Assembly (NCBI GenBank): GCA_028282025.1
Contig: JANQIT010000034.1
Location: 1 to 63,682, forward strand
DNA length: 63,682 bases
Origin: Hwanghaeella sp.
GTDB lineage: Bacteria > Pseudomonadota > Alphaproteobacteria > UBA8366 > Aestuariispiraceae
Reading direction: 5' to 3'
Shown here: in pieces, positions 52,563 through 61,427 of the stretch
Position numbering within the stretch: the stretch's first letter is position 1
Layout of the letters: the number at the start of each line of letters is the position of its first letter
Position numbers and translations under genes: made by a program
Notes under the pieces: model-generated
Database searches by the model: none
The model's input: the letters and a program-made list of their open reading frames with translations, nothing else
What the model was told of the DNA's origin: nothing

Positions 52563-53563
52563 CCCAGGATCAGCGCCTTTTTTCCCTGGTTCTCGGCCTT
52601 ACCGTCGCGGCCGGACTGGCCCTGTGGTGGTCGGCCGCGCAAAGCGGTTCCTGGTACGATCAGGCAATCCTCTACGCGCACGAACAGCAACGCCACTTCA
52701 CCCGGGAATTCGGCACCGGCGTCAGCCGGTTATCGCAGGCGGACGATCTGGCCCCGTTTCTCTCCCTCATCGGTTTGGGTTTCCTGTACGGGATCTTCCA
52801 CGCCGTCGGTCCCGGTCATGGCAAAGCGGTGATTACGGCCTATGCGGTGACCCACCAATCCCAACTGCGGCGCACCGCGGCCCTGGCCTTCGCTTCCGCG
52901 ATGGTGCAGGGCGTCACCGCCATTCTGGCCGTCGGCGGCATCGCGCTGCTGGTCGAAGGCAGCATGCGCCGCGCGGCGCTTTCCGTGGACAACTACCTGG
53001 AACCCGTGAGTTACGGCGCGGTCGCCCTGGTCGGCCTGTATCTCGCCCTGTTGGGTTTGCGGCGCTTCTATCGCCTCTACGTGTCGCGTATGCAGCGGCA
53101 TTCCGCCTCTGTGCACAGCCACCCCCACTCTCACGGTCATGACCACGCGCACGGAAGCGGGCCGGACGACGATGCCTGCTGCGGACATTCGCACGGGCCG
53201 AGCGTCGAGGATGTCGCGCGCGCCACAACACCCTGGCGCGCCGCCATGGTGGCGCTGTCGGTCGGCATCCGGCCCTGTTCGGGCGCCATCCTGGTGTTGG
53301 TGCTGACCTACAGCGTCGGGCTGTTCGCCAGCGGCGTCGCCGCCGTCATTGCGATGTCCGTCGGAACGGGGGCGACAGTCGCCGCCATCGCACTGACCGC
53401 GCAAAGCGCGAAATGGCCGCTGGCCCGGCTTAGCGAGAAGGCCGGCCTTCCGGCAGCCCCCATCGGCGCGGGAACCGCGTTGCTTGGCGGCGGGGTGATC
53501 CTGGCCTTGGGCGGCGGCCTGCTCTACGGCGCGTTGTCAGCACCGGCCCATCCTCTTTTCTAA
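52550..53563 (+). CDS. NicO-type nickel/cobalt efflux permease
   Basis: A 337-residue membrane protein with about six helices. The HxxGPGHGK motif (FHAVGPGHGKAVITAY) is the NicO signature; a cytoplasmic His-rich loop at about residues 183-216 (SHPHSHGHDHAHG, then CCGHSHGP) would bind the metal. The last helix pair (SVGIRPCSGAILVLVL) is conserved in RcnA-like exporters. It would expel Ni2+ or Co2+ together with the DUF1007 protein. Confidence 0.9.
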   Translation: MRPLTQDQRLFSLVLGLTVAAGLALWWSAAQSGSWYDQAILYAHEQQRHFTREFGTGVSRLSQADDLAPFLSLIGLGFLYGIFHAVGPGHGKAVITAYAVTHQSQLRRTAALAFASAMVQGVTAILAVGGIALLVEGSMRRAALSVDNYLEPVSYGAVALVGLYLALLGLRRFYRLYVSRMQRHSASVHSHPHSHGHDHAHGSGPDDDACCGHSHGPSVEDVARATTPWRAAMVALSVGIRPCSGAILVLVLTYSVGLFASGVAAVIAMSVGTGATVAAIALTAQSAKWPLARLSEKAGLPAAPIGAGTALLGGGVILALGGGLLYGALSAPAHPLF

Positions 53564-53722
53564 AGCCTGTCACCTTTACGTGGAGCCACAGAGACGGTCT
53601 TGCCGCTCAGCCGGAGGGCGTTGACGCGCCCGCTCCGAAGCGTCAAGAACGAAGATCCTGCGCCCGTGCGCTCCATTCCCTTTCGGCCGGCCGCCCACGC
53701 GGCGGCCAGCAGGTACGATACT

Positions 53723-54910
53723 ATGCGATATGCGTCTTTTGTGTCGGAATTGGCCGCATCCGGTTCGGATGCCTGGGCCCTCCATTCCCGGGCTCAGGAA
53801 CGGCAGCAGGCTGGCGACCCCGTCATCGTGCTCAGCGTCGGCGACCCGGACTTTGAGACGCCGGCGGGGATCGTTCAGGCCTGCAAGGACGCCCTGGACG
53901 CAGGCGCGACCAAATACTCGCTGGCGGGGGGGATCGCCGATCTGACCGGCGCCGTCGCGCGGAATGAAAGCGCACGGCTCGGCATGACGGTCGCTCCCAG
54001 CGAAATCGTCGTCACTTCCGGGGCGCAGAACGCCCTTTATGTGACCATGCGCTGCCTGTTGGAACCGGGTGACGAGGCCATTCTTCTGGCGCCGCCCTAC
54101 GTAATGTTCGACGGCGTCGTCCGCAGCAGCGGGGCGACCCCGGTGCACGTGCCGCTACGCGGCGACGCGGGCTTCACCATCGATGCGGATGCGCTGGAGG
54201 CGGCGATCACACCGCGCACCCGCGTGGTGCTGATGAACAGTCCGCACAATCCAAGCGGCGCGGTCGCGCCGCCGGAAACCGTCCGCCGTGTGCTGGAGAT
54301 CTGCCGCCGAAACGATATCTGGCTGATTTCCGACGAGGTCTATGCGGACCTCTGCTTCGAGACGTCCTTCGACTCGCCCATCGCCATGGAGGGCGGCCGG
54401 GATTGTACGGTCGTTATCCGCAGCATGTCGAAATCCCACGCCATGAGCGGCTGGCGCGTCGGCTGGATCGTCGGACCGGCGGACCTTTGCGCCCATGCCC
54501 GTAACCTGTTGAACAATATTCAGTATGGCGGGTCCGCGTTTATCCAGCACGCGGCCGCTCATGCACTGCTCAACGAGAACGACGCTTTGACCGCGATGAA
54601 GGATGCGTACAAGGCGCGGCGGGAAATACTGGTTCAGTATCTTTCCGGCCTTCCCGGGGTCGACATACTCCGGCCCGACGCCGGTATTTTCTGTTTGCTG
54701 CATGTCGGCGGGTTGGGCATGGACGGCTCCACTTTTGCCGAGCGGCTGTTCGAGGCGCAGGACGTCTCGGTGCTTGCTGGCGGGGCTTTCGGACCGGCCC
54801 TTCGGGATCATGTCCGTATCTCCCTCTGTCAGCCGGAACCGGTTCTGATAGAGGCCGCCACCCGTATCCGCGCCTTTATCGGCGGCCTGAAGGAAACCAC
54901 GGCGGCCTGA
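53723..54910 (+). CDS. Class I/II aminotransferase, AruH-like (arginine-pyruvate transaminase type)
   Basis: A 395-residue PLP enzyme of fold type I. It follows AruH of Pseudomonas over its length: MRYASF at the start, VLSVGDPDFETPAGIV, MNSPHNPSGAV, and the PLP Lys in SMSKSHAMSGWRVGWIVGPADLC. I start at ATG 53723 because upstream codons (from 53600) do not match the family. AruH converts arginine to 2-ketoarginine. It may serve arginine or another basic amino acid here; the substrate cannot be read from the sequence. It converges on the DUF3726-like gene 13 bp away. Confidence 0.87.
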   Translation: MRYASFVSELAASGSDAWALHSRAQERQQAGDPVIVLSVGDPDFETPAGIVQACKDALDAGATKYSLAGGIADLTGAVARNESARLGMTVAPSEIVVTSGAQNALYVTMRCLLEPGDEAILLAPPYVMFDGVVRSSGATPVHVPLRGDAGFTIDADALEAAITPRTRVVLMNSPHNPSGAVAPPETVRRVLEICRRNDIWLISDEVYADLCFETSFDSPIAMEGGRDCTVVIRSMSKSHAMSGWRVGWIVGPADLCAHARNLLNNIQYGGSAFIQHAAAHALLNENDALTAMKDAYKARREILVQYLSGLPGVDILRPDAGIFCLLHVGGLGMDGSTFAERLFEAQDVSVLAGGAFGPALRDHVRISLCQPEPVLIEAATRIRAFIGGLKETTAA

Positions 54911-54923
54911 CTTGTCTGGTTCG

Positions 54924-55568
54924 TTAGGCGTCGTCCGCCACCAGGGTGATATCCGATAGGGCGCTGAGCTGCGCCCAGGGCGCCTCCGGCGTCGCGACGC
55001 CTTTCATGACCGCCGCATCCAGGCGCCGGTCCAACTCCCACGCATCGAGAACGATCTGCGTGGGGATCGGCCCGCTGACGGCCATTGGGCGGTCGGAGAT
55101 GACAATGCTGGTCGGAAAAGCGGCCTCGGCGGACATAATAGACGGTTCCGAGAATCGAAGCCGTATCGAGCCGTGCGCGCACAGGGCCAGTCCCCGCTCG
55201 GAACGGTCCGGCGCCTGCCAGGTCAAATGTACCGCCAATCCGCTTGTCGAAAGCTTCGCGGCATAGGGCAGCAGACCGGCCGGACAGAAGATACTATCGC
55301 TCCAGGCCGCGGGCAGTCCCGGATTGAGCCGTTGGCTTTCCGTCAATTCCTCCAGAATTTCGACCCCGTGAATCAGGCCGATTTTCTGTATCTCGCCATC
55401 GCCGCTGTAGTGGGACAGGCTGGCCGCGGCGATCTCCACACCATGCAGGCCGCGCCCCGCCAACCACAGGGCCGCATCGCCGACGTCGCGCTCCAACCCG
55501 GCGGGCAAGTGCACAGCGGCGCCCGCGCGCTGCACAATATCGCCAACTTCCTTCAACGAACGCTGCAT
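54924..55568 (-). CDS. DUF3726-like protein of unknown function
   Basis: A 214-residue protein starting MQRSLKEVGDIVQRAGAAVHLPAG; the frame runs 33 codons further but without similarity. I associate this N-terminus and length with the DUF3726 family, which is known mainly as a neighbour of large uncharacterised genes in alphaproteobacteria. It has no signal peptide and a Trp/Leu-rich body (DAALWLAGRGLHGVEIAAAS). It lies 22 bp after the 573-residue gene on the same strand, so the pair is an operon. Confidence 0.65.
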   Translation of the reverse strand: MQRSLKEVGDIVQRAGAAVHLPAGLERDVGDAALWLAGRGLHGVEIAAASLSHYSGDGEIQKIGLIHGVEILEELTESQRLNPGLPAAWSDSIFCPAGLLPYAAKLSTSGLAVHLTWQAPDRSERGLALCAHGSIRLRFSEPSIMSAEAAFPTSIVISDRPMAVSGPIPTQIVLDAWELDRRLDAAVMKGVATPEAPWAQLSALSDITLVADDA

Positions 55569-55590
55569 GGATCCCCGCACGCCCAGGCTG

Positions 55591-57312
55591 TCAAAGCGCG
55601 GACACGCGCGCATAGGGCCAGGCATCTGGATCTTCCAGATGGACCCCATCCGCCACGGGCGCCCCACGGTACATCACCGACCCCATGCGGCGGTCGGGCA
55701 GGGGATCGAAATAGGCCGCTCCCAGGATGGAGAGTTTGCACCGCAGCAGAGCTTCCGGAGAGGTTTCCTCGTGAAGCAGATTGTCCCTGACTTCCCCATA
55801 GGGCGCTTGGGCGATGGTCTGTACCCGCCGGACCGCGGCCCGGCACGCCGGATGGCCGCGCAGGAACCGGGCTACGGAGATCGTGCGGCGATTTCCCTTT
55901 TCCGACAGAATCGCGGTCCGCAACCGCACCGCCTCCCGGGCCATGCCGATTCGCAGTTCCTGACCTTGCGGTGCATTCGCCGGCCGCGGGCGCACGCCGA
56001 CGCGTTCCGTTCCGCGCCGGACGTACCAGTACAACGCGCTGGCGCGGGGATCTGAGAAATCGAGGGACAGGGCCCAACCATAATGCCGCTCTATCAGATC
56101 GAGCAGAACCGACAAGGGCATTTCGGGGTCGATGTCCGCGTCTTCCGTGCCGGAGGCCCGGTCCATCAGACTGTCGACCAGACTGGGATAGGGTTCCAGA
56201 ACCAGACTGTTCACCAGTTCCAGGGTTTCCAGCGAATAGTCCCGTTCAACCCGGTCCAAAAGGTCGCTCCACGGCATGTCGCCGCGCCACCATTGTCCAG
56301 CATTTACGCTGAGAAACCCGATCAGATCCTCCAGATCCCGGGTCAGGTCCCGGATCTTGCGGGTTTGAACCGGATCCTCGGACCGCCACCCTCTACAGAT
56401 GCCGTGGACCTGCGAAAGCAGTTTGGAGAACTCATCCGCATGTTCCGGCTTCACCGCCCGGATATGCCGCACCCGCGACAACGCCTTCTCGCGTTCGGAA
56501 ATCCAATGATTGAGAAGTAGCGGACGGTCGACCAGGAACGCCACGTCCGCCAGGTCCGCGACAAATCCAACGCCGGTCCGGCGTTTCGTGTCGGCCCCGA
56601 TCCGGGCCGCAAGCTTGCCGCCCCGCGCCGCGGCCAGATGGTCCGCCAGATCGAAACTGAATTCCCGGATCAGATACTGGGCCAGCATCTCCGCCATGAA
56701 GGGCGCGGTTATGCCCGGCACCCGAAGTGTCCTCAAATCGTCGGCCAGCCCGAACTTACCGTCGCCGAAAAAGACGGTCGTCCGCATCAGACACCCGGAA
56801 CGGTCCAACGTTTCCGCCGCGGGCTGCCGGCCGGCGGCTAAATCGGTCACCGCCGCGCCGAAGACCCCCGCGCAGGGTTCCGCCCGGCCCAGGATCAGGT
56901 CTCCCGGCGCGAAACGGCCCTTTTCCAGAAGGGGCGCATTCCGCCGCAGCCGCTCCAGATCCTCGTCGCCCGGAATGCCCTCAAAAAGGACAAAGCTTGT
57001 CACAAGATCCGTTTCGAAGTCAGGTTCCGAGCCCGCCTGAAACCCCGCCGACGCACCTGGAAAGCAGACAAGACAAAGGTCGGAAGCCGGTGTTTCCACC
57101 GCATACACAGCGACCCCGCACCCCCCCTCGTCTAGATCACGACGCACGGTCCGTATCCGCCATTCCTCGCGATGCATGCGCCGCAGCAGGGCGCGCATCA
57201 CACTGAGGCGCGATGCGTGGAAAGCTCCCAATCGCTCCAGGCGCATGACCATGGAGGGCGGCCGCAAGTGAGCGTGATCTTGGCCGCTTTTACTGATGGC
57301 GACGACGTTCAT
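55591..57312 (-). CDS. Uncharacterised 573-residue protein, operon partner of the DUF3726-like gene
   Basis: A long cytoplasmic protein without signal peptide or membrane helix. Segments such as DLCLVCFPGASAGFQAGSEPD, FGDGKFGLADDLRTLRVPG and DLEDLIGFLSVNAGQWWRGDM look like a conserved family that I cannot name. It ends with a segment on a Tyr-rich PYARVSAL. ATG 57312 follows GGGGAAAGGGGCGGC. Its neighbour is DUF3726-like, and the two probably act together. No catalytic motif was recognised. The 294-bp upstream gap shows no gene. Confidence 0.6.
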   Translation of the reverse strand: MNVVAISKSGQDHAHLRPPSMVMRLERLGAFHASRLSVMRALLRRMHREEWRIRTVRRDLDEGGCGVAVYAVETPASDLCLVCFPGASAGFQAGSEPDFETDLVTSFVLFEGIPGDEDLERLRRNAPLLEKGRFAPGDLILGRAEPCAGVFGAAVTDLAAGRQPAAETLDRSGCLMRTTVFFGDGKFGLADDLRTLRVPGITAPFMAEMLAQYLIREFSFDLADHLAAARGGKLAARIGADTKRRTGVGFVADLADVAFLVDRPLLLNHWISEREKALSRVRHIRAVKPEHADEFSKLLSQVHGICRGWRSEDPVQTRKIRDLTRDLEDLIGFLSVNAGQWWRGDMPWSDLLDRVERDYSLETLELVNSLVLEPYPSLVDSLMDRASGTEDADIDPEMPLSVLLDLIERHYGWALSLDFSDPRASALYWYVRRGTERVGVRPRPANAPQGQELRIGMAREAVRLRTAILSEKGNRRTISVARFLRGHPACRAAVRRVQTIAQAPYGEVRDNLLHEETSPEALLRCKLSILGAAYFDPLPDRRMGSVMYRGAPVADGVHLEDPDAWPYARVSAL

Positions 57313-57606
57313 GCCGCCCCTTTCCCCAACGACGGTCCACCGTCGACACGACCGCGCACCGTCACCTTTGGAACGCCCCTTTGCCGGTTCGGCAGGCGTT
57401 CCTTCGCAAACAGGTATCCCGAAAATTCCGACACCGACATATCACGCCGGTTTTTTGGCGCGAGGTCGGCAATACCAGGATGCCGACACCTACTGTTTCT
57501 TATTGTGCCCGAATTATTCGACCCTGTTAACAGCAGATAACTTATGGAGATTTTTACAAAATGTGCGAGGCGCGCCTTAAATCCTCTATCCGGGTGGCAA
57601 GTACGG

Positions 57607-58167
57607 TCAGATATCCTGTTTTTTCTTCAACAGTTCCTCGATCAATTCCCGCTCCAGCAGGCCCCGGCTATCGCCGCCGCCGAAACTCAAGGCGCCGGAA
57701 AAGAAGGTCGTGCCGAATGTGCGCGCCAGATTGACTGTCTGTCCGATGCCGGAAAGAAAATCATCGTCGGAGAGAGAGCCCAGGGGATGGACGAAAGCGC
57801 TCCACAACAGGCCGCGGGCGATGGAATAACGCGCATCCAGGGCCGTATCGAAATTCGCCTGCATCACGCGCACCAGGATTTCCCGGTCCAGCTTTTCGGC
57901 TTCCGCTATCGGCACGATGATCCGCATGCGGTCATGCGTCGCGTCGGCAATGACCGTCACGGGCAGTTCCGCCACCGTGAAACGCCAGGCATCGCCGCCC
58001 AGGCGCTCCGCCTCCGCATCGACGGCTTCGATCAACCGGGTCAACCGCTCTATCGTCATCCCCGTTTCGGGGGATGTTTCGGGCGTCTCACTTTGGGCCG
58101 CCGCCGGCAACGGCAGCGACCACAGCACGGCGGCAAAAAAGATCAGAACGGCTTTCCGGTATCCCAT
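57607..58167 (-). CDS. Secreted YbjN/CesT-like protein
   Basis: A 186-residue protein with signal peptide MGYRKAVLIFFAAVLWSLPLPAAA. The mature part has the YbjN/type III chaperone-like fold: DAWRFTVAELPVTVIADA, then LVRVMQANFDTALDARYSIA and LLWSAFVHPLGSLSDDDF. Periplasmic members have no known function. It lies 118 bp downstream of phnF on the same strand but is probably separate from it. Confidence 0.75.
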   Translation of the reverse strand: MGYRKAVLIFFAAVLWSLPLPAAAQSETPETSPETGMTIERLTRLIEAVDAEAERLGGDAWRFTVAELPVTVIADATHDRMRIIVPIAEAEKLDREILVRVMQANFDTALDARYSIARGLLWSAFVHPLGSLSDDDFLSGIGQTVNLARTFGTTFFSGALSFGGGDSRGLLERELIEELLKKKQDI

Positions 58168-58285
58168 GGACAACCCCTTTTCTCAGCGGATCGCCCATCC
58201 TACGACACGCGGCGGCTGCTTGGCTTTTCACATTCCAATGATCTGAATGCGATGTTGGACCGCATCCGGACCGGGGTTGCCGGGG

Positions 58286-58999
58286 CTAGTCCGGAGAGAC
58301 CACAAGCTGCACCCAATCCCCGGCGAACTGACTGACATTGTAGGAGACCGGACGCCCGTTCTGGTCGATGTCCGCGCCTTCCGTTTGGATGATCGGGCGG
58401 CCCGGAGAGATCTGCAGATGCCGTGCAACCTGCGCCGTCGACAGAATTGCCGAAATCCGCGTTCCCGAACGCGTATAGTCCGTGACGCCGTACCGGTTCA
58501 GGGCCTCGGTAATGGACTGGGTTTCCTGTACATGCCCGGCAATACCCCGAAACCGCTCGGCGGGGAAATAGGAACACGCGAAGCTGACCGGACGCCGGTC
58601 CACCTCTCCGACGGACTCGACCAGAACAACCTCGGCCCCTTCCGCGATCTTCAGATTGTCCGAAACGATTTTATCAGCCTGAATGATTTCCGCCCGCAGG
58701 ATGGCGCGGCCCGGCAGCCGGTGCGCCGCCGACACGCTTTGGGTAAAACGAACGCGGGCCCCCATCGGGTAATCCAGCTTGTTTTCCTGTACGAACATGC
58801 CGCGGCCTTGCTCCACACGCAGCCGCCCCTGATCGACAAGCGACGATACGGCGCGCCGGACGGTGTGGCGATTCACACCGAAACGCTTTGAGAGTTGGGC
58901 CTCGGTCGGCAATTGGTCGCCCGGCCGATAGGTGCCGGAAACGATGTCCGCCATCAGCGCCTGTTCGATCTGTTTCCAGATCGCCAACCCGTCGGCCAT
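58286..58999 (-). CDS. phnF: Phosphonate utilisation regulator PhnF (GntR/UTRA)
   Basis: A 237-residue GntR regulator of the HutC type. ATG 58999 is preferred because GGAGAGG lies 6 nt upstream; an ATG at 59032 gives 11 more codons. The winged helix is at about residues 5-75 (AIWKQIEQALMADIVSGTYRPGDQLPTE, RFGVNRHTVRRAVSSLVDQGRL) and the UTRA domain follows, ending SQFAGDWVQLV. It is divergent from phnGHIJKL and likely represses it through the operator at 59096. Confidence 0.92.
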   Translation of the reverse strand: MADGLAIWKQIEQALMADIVSGTYRPGDQLPTEAQLSKRFGVNRHTVRRAVSSLVDQGRLRVEQGRGMFVQENKLDYPMGARVRFTQSVSAAHRLPGRAILRAEIIQADKIVSDNLKIAEGAEVVLVESVGEVDRRPVSFACSYFPAERFRGIAGHVQETQSITEALNRYGVTDYTRSGTRISAILSTAQVARHLQISPGRPIIQTEGADIDQNGRPVSYNVSQFAGDWVQLVVSPD

Positions 59000-59095
59000 C
59001 CGCCTCTCCACCGCAAAAATCAGGTTCGTCATCAAAACTTCACGGACGAAGGCTTTACCTGATCCCGCCCGTTCGGTATCACCATATCGGCCATC

Positions 59096-59114
59096 TTATA
59101 TAGATGTCTAGATA
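59096..59114. promoter_or_regulatory. Candidate PhnF operator in the phnF-phnG gap
   Basis: The AT-rich string TATATAGATGTCTAGATAA contains TAGA-TG-TCTA and TCTAGA inverted repeats. It lies between the divergent phnF and phnG starts, where HutC-type regulators bind. Half-sites of the TATAGA type are known for PhnF in mycobacteria. It may also overlap a -10 box. Confidence 0.5.
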
Positions 59115-59151
59115 AATTATCCATTTGTTCACTGACAGGAAAGTCGAACAA

Positions 59152-59652
59152 TTGTCTGGCAACAACCATCACCCCAACCCCACCCCGTCGCCCGCCCCGC
59201 AGCATGGCGAGGTCTCCGCGCGGCAGCGGTGGATGGGCGCTTTAGCGAAAGCGGACAGCGCCAATCTGGCCCTGCGGCTGGAACAGCTTGGAGACATCCC
59301 CGGCTACGCGGTCGTCAGACCGGCGGAAATCGGTTCCGTCATGGTTCGCGGCCGCGCCGGCGGAACGGGATCGCCCTTTGCGATGGGCGAAACCACGGTC
59401 ACGCGGTGCGTCGTCCAACTGGAGGCCGAGCCCCGGACCGGACATGGCTATATTGTGGGCCGCGACAAGCGGCACGCAGAGAACGCCGCCGTCCTGGACG
59501 CGCTTCTGCAGACAGACGCCTGGCATGCGGCGGTTATGGAAACCGTCATAGAGCCGATCGAGACAGCGCGCGCCGACGCGCTGGGGTCGCGCGCCAGAAA
59601 AGTGGCGGCGACCAAGGTGGACTTTTTCACTGTCGCCCGCGGCGAGGACTAA
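59152..59652 (+). CDS. phnG: C-P lyase subunit PhnG
   Basis: A 166-residue PhnG, close to the 150 of E. coli. The frame opens at a TTG at 59125, but TTG 59152 has AGGAAAG 8 nt upstream. Family features are RWMGALAKADSANLALRLEQLG and MGETTVTRCVVQLE with GHGYIVGRDKRHAENAAVLDALLQ. PhnG is a core subunit of the PhnGHIJ complex that attaches phosphonates to ATP and cleaves the C-P bond. Confidence 0.93.
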   Translation: MSGNNHHPNPTPSPAPQHGEVSARQRWMGALAKADSANLALRLEQLGDIPGYAVVRPAEIGSVMVRGRAGGTGSPFAMGETTVTRCVVQLEAEPRTGHGYIVGRDKRHAENAAVLDALLQTDAWHAAVMETVIEPIETARADALGSRARKVAATKVDFFTVARGED

Positions 59653-59654
59653 CG

Positions 59655-60290
59655 ATGCCGGACACCCATTCCATGACCCAGGATCAAATCCCCCTCAGCC
59701 GGCCGTTGGAAAACCCCGTGGCAGACAGCGCGGAGATTTTTCGGACCGTCCTGAACGCCATGTCCAGGCCCGGACGCCCGCAAAGCCTGGCCTATCGGGG
59801 CGATGCGCCCGACGGGCTGTTTCCAAGCACTTTCGCCGTTGCCCAGACTTTGTTCGATCACGACACCACGGTGTTTCTGTCCCCCGCCGTGGATTCCGCG
59901 GCGGCGCGCACGGATATCCGTTTCCATTGCGGGTCGCCGGTGGTCGATAGGCCGGAACGGGCGGCCTTCGCGGTGCTGTCATTCGCGGAGGCTGCATCCC
60001 TGTTGCCCGCACTGCATGCCGGCACACCCGACTATCCCGACCGGGCGGCGACCGCGATTTTGCAGATCGACGGTTTTTCGGACCAGCCGGGCGCGGAGCT
60101 GACCGGCCCCGGCATTCAGGACAAGGAAGGTCTGCATATCCAGGGCGGCCGGGACTTCTGGTCCTGCCTGCTCGCCAACCAAGCGCTGTACCCCTTGGGC
60201 GTCGATATTCTGATCGTGTCGAACGATGCGGTCGTCGGATTGCCGAGAAGCACGCGCATCGCACCCACCGGCATCGCAGAGGAGATCTAG
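59655..60290 (+). CDS. phnH: C-P lyase subunit PhnH
   Basis: A 211-residue PhnH starting 3 bp after the phnG stop (MPDTHSMTQDQIPLSRPLE). It carries FRTVLNAMSRPGRPQSLAY, PGIQDKEGLHIQG and FWSCLLANQALYPLGVDIL, the conserved dimer and core contacts. It is a structural subunit of the PhnGHIJ core and is needed for phosphonate conversion. Confidence 0.94.
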   Translation: MPDTHSMTQDQIPLSRPLENPVADSAEIFRTVLNAMSRPGRPQSLAYRGDAPDGLFPSTFAVAQTLFDHDTTVFLSPAVDSAAARTDIRFHCGSPVVDRPERAAFAVLSFAEAASLLPALHAGTPDYPDRAATAILQIDGFSDQPGAELTGPGIQDKEGLHIQGGRDFWSCLLANQALYPLGVDILIVSNDAVVGLPRSTRIAPTGIAEEI

Positions 60291-60293
60291 ACC

Positions 60294-61427
60294 ATGTATG
60301 TGGCGGTGAAAGGCGGCGAACGGGCCATTGAAAACGCCCACGCGCTGCTGGCCGAAGACCGGCGGGGCGCGGCCGACGTGCCGGAGTTGAGCGTTGCGCA
60401 AATCCGCGAGCAGTTGAAGCTCGCCGTTGACCGCGTGATGACGGAGGGGTCGCTTTACGATCCCGATCTGGCGGCTTTGGCCATTAAACAGGCCCGCGGC
60501 GATCTGATCGAAGCAATCTTTCTGATCCGCGCCTATCGCACCACGCTGCCCCGGTTCGGCTATTCCGAACCGCTGGAGACGGGCGACATGGCGCTGAATC
60601 GCCGGATTTCAGCCGCTTTCAAGGATTTGCCCGGCGGTCAGGTCCTGGGGCCGACCTTCGATTATACGCACCGGCTTCTCGACTTCACTCTGGCGGCCGA
60701 AGGAAAGGCACCGCCGGAAACCAACGAAGCCGTGCCGGACCCGGAGAAAACGCCGCGCGTTCTGGAACTGTTGTCGCAAGACGGCCTGATGGAACCGCCG
60801 GACGGCGAGCCCGCTAACGAGCCGTCGAACGAGCCCAGGGCGGACGAAGAGGAGAAAATCCGCGACCTGACCCGGGAGCCGCTGGATTTTCCCGCCGGCC
60901 GCGACCTGCGTTTGCAGAACCTGGCCCGTGGAGACGAAGGCTTCCTGTTGGCGTTGGCCTATTCGACCCAGCGCGGCTATGGCCGGACCCACCCCTTTGC
61001 CGGGGAAATCAGGCAGGGCGTCGTCACGGTCGAATTTACGCCGGAAGAACTGGGCTTCCCGATAGAGATCGGCGAAATCGAAGTCACCGAATGCGACATG
61101 ATCAACTCGTTCAAGGGGTCGGCCGTGCTGGCGCCGCAATTCACCCGCGGCTATGGCCTGGTCTTCGGTCATTCCGAACGCAAGGCGATGTCCATGGCCC
61201 TGGTCGACCGCTCACTGCGGTCCGCCGAACTGGGTGAGGCCACAAACGCCCCGGCCCAGGATGAAGAGTTCGTTCTGTCCCACAGCGACAATGTCCAGGC
61301 GACAGGCTTCGTGGAGCATCTGAAGCTGCCGCACTATGTCGATTTCCAATCCGAACTGTCGATGGTCCGCCGGATGCAGGACGAGTTTCACGCCGATACC
61401 CACGCGTCAGCGGAGGCCGCCGAATGA
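60294..61427 (+). CDS. phnI: C-P lyase subunit PhnI (nucleosidase)
   Basis: A 377-residue PhnI. The N-terminus MYVAVKGGERAIENAHALLAEDRRG is characteristic. PhnI removes adenine from ATP so that the phosphonate can be joined to ribose triphosphate. A linker of about 40 residues near 165-205 is rich in Pro, Glu and Asn with a repeated EPANEPSNEP motif and looks like a lineage-specific insertion. The stop overlaps phnJ by 4 bp (ATGA). Confidence 0.95.
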   Translation: MYVAVKGGERAIENAHALLAEDRRGAADVPELSVAQIREQLKLAVDRVMTEGSLYDPDLAALAIKQARGDLIEAIFLIRAYRTTLPRFGYSEPLETGDMALNRRISAAFKDLPGGQVLGPTFDYTHRLLDFTLAAEGKAPPETNEAVPDPEKTPRVLELLSQDGLMEPPDGEPANEPSNEPRADEEEKIRDLTREPLDFPAGRDLRLQNLARGDEGFLLALAYSTQRGYGRTHPFAGEIRQGVVTVEFTPEELGFPIEIGEIEVTECDMINSFKGSAVLAPQFTRGYGLVFGHSERKAMSMALVDRSLRSAELGEATNAPAQDEEFVLSHSDNVQATGFVEHLKLPHYVDFQSELSMVRRMQDEFHADTHASAEAAE

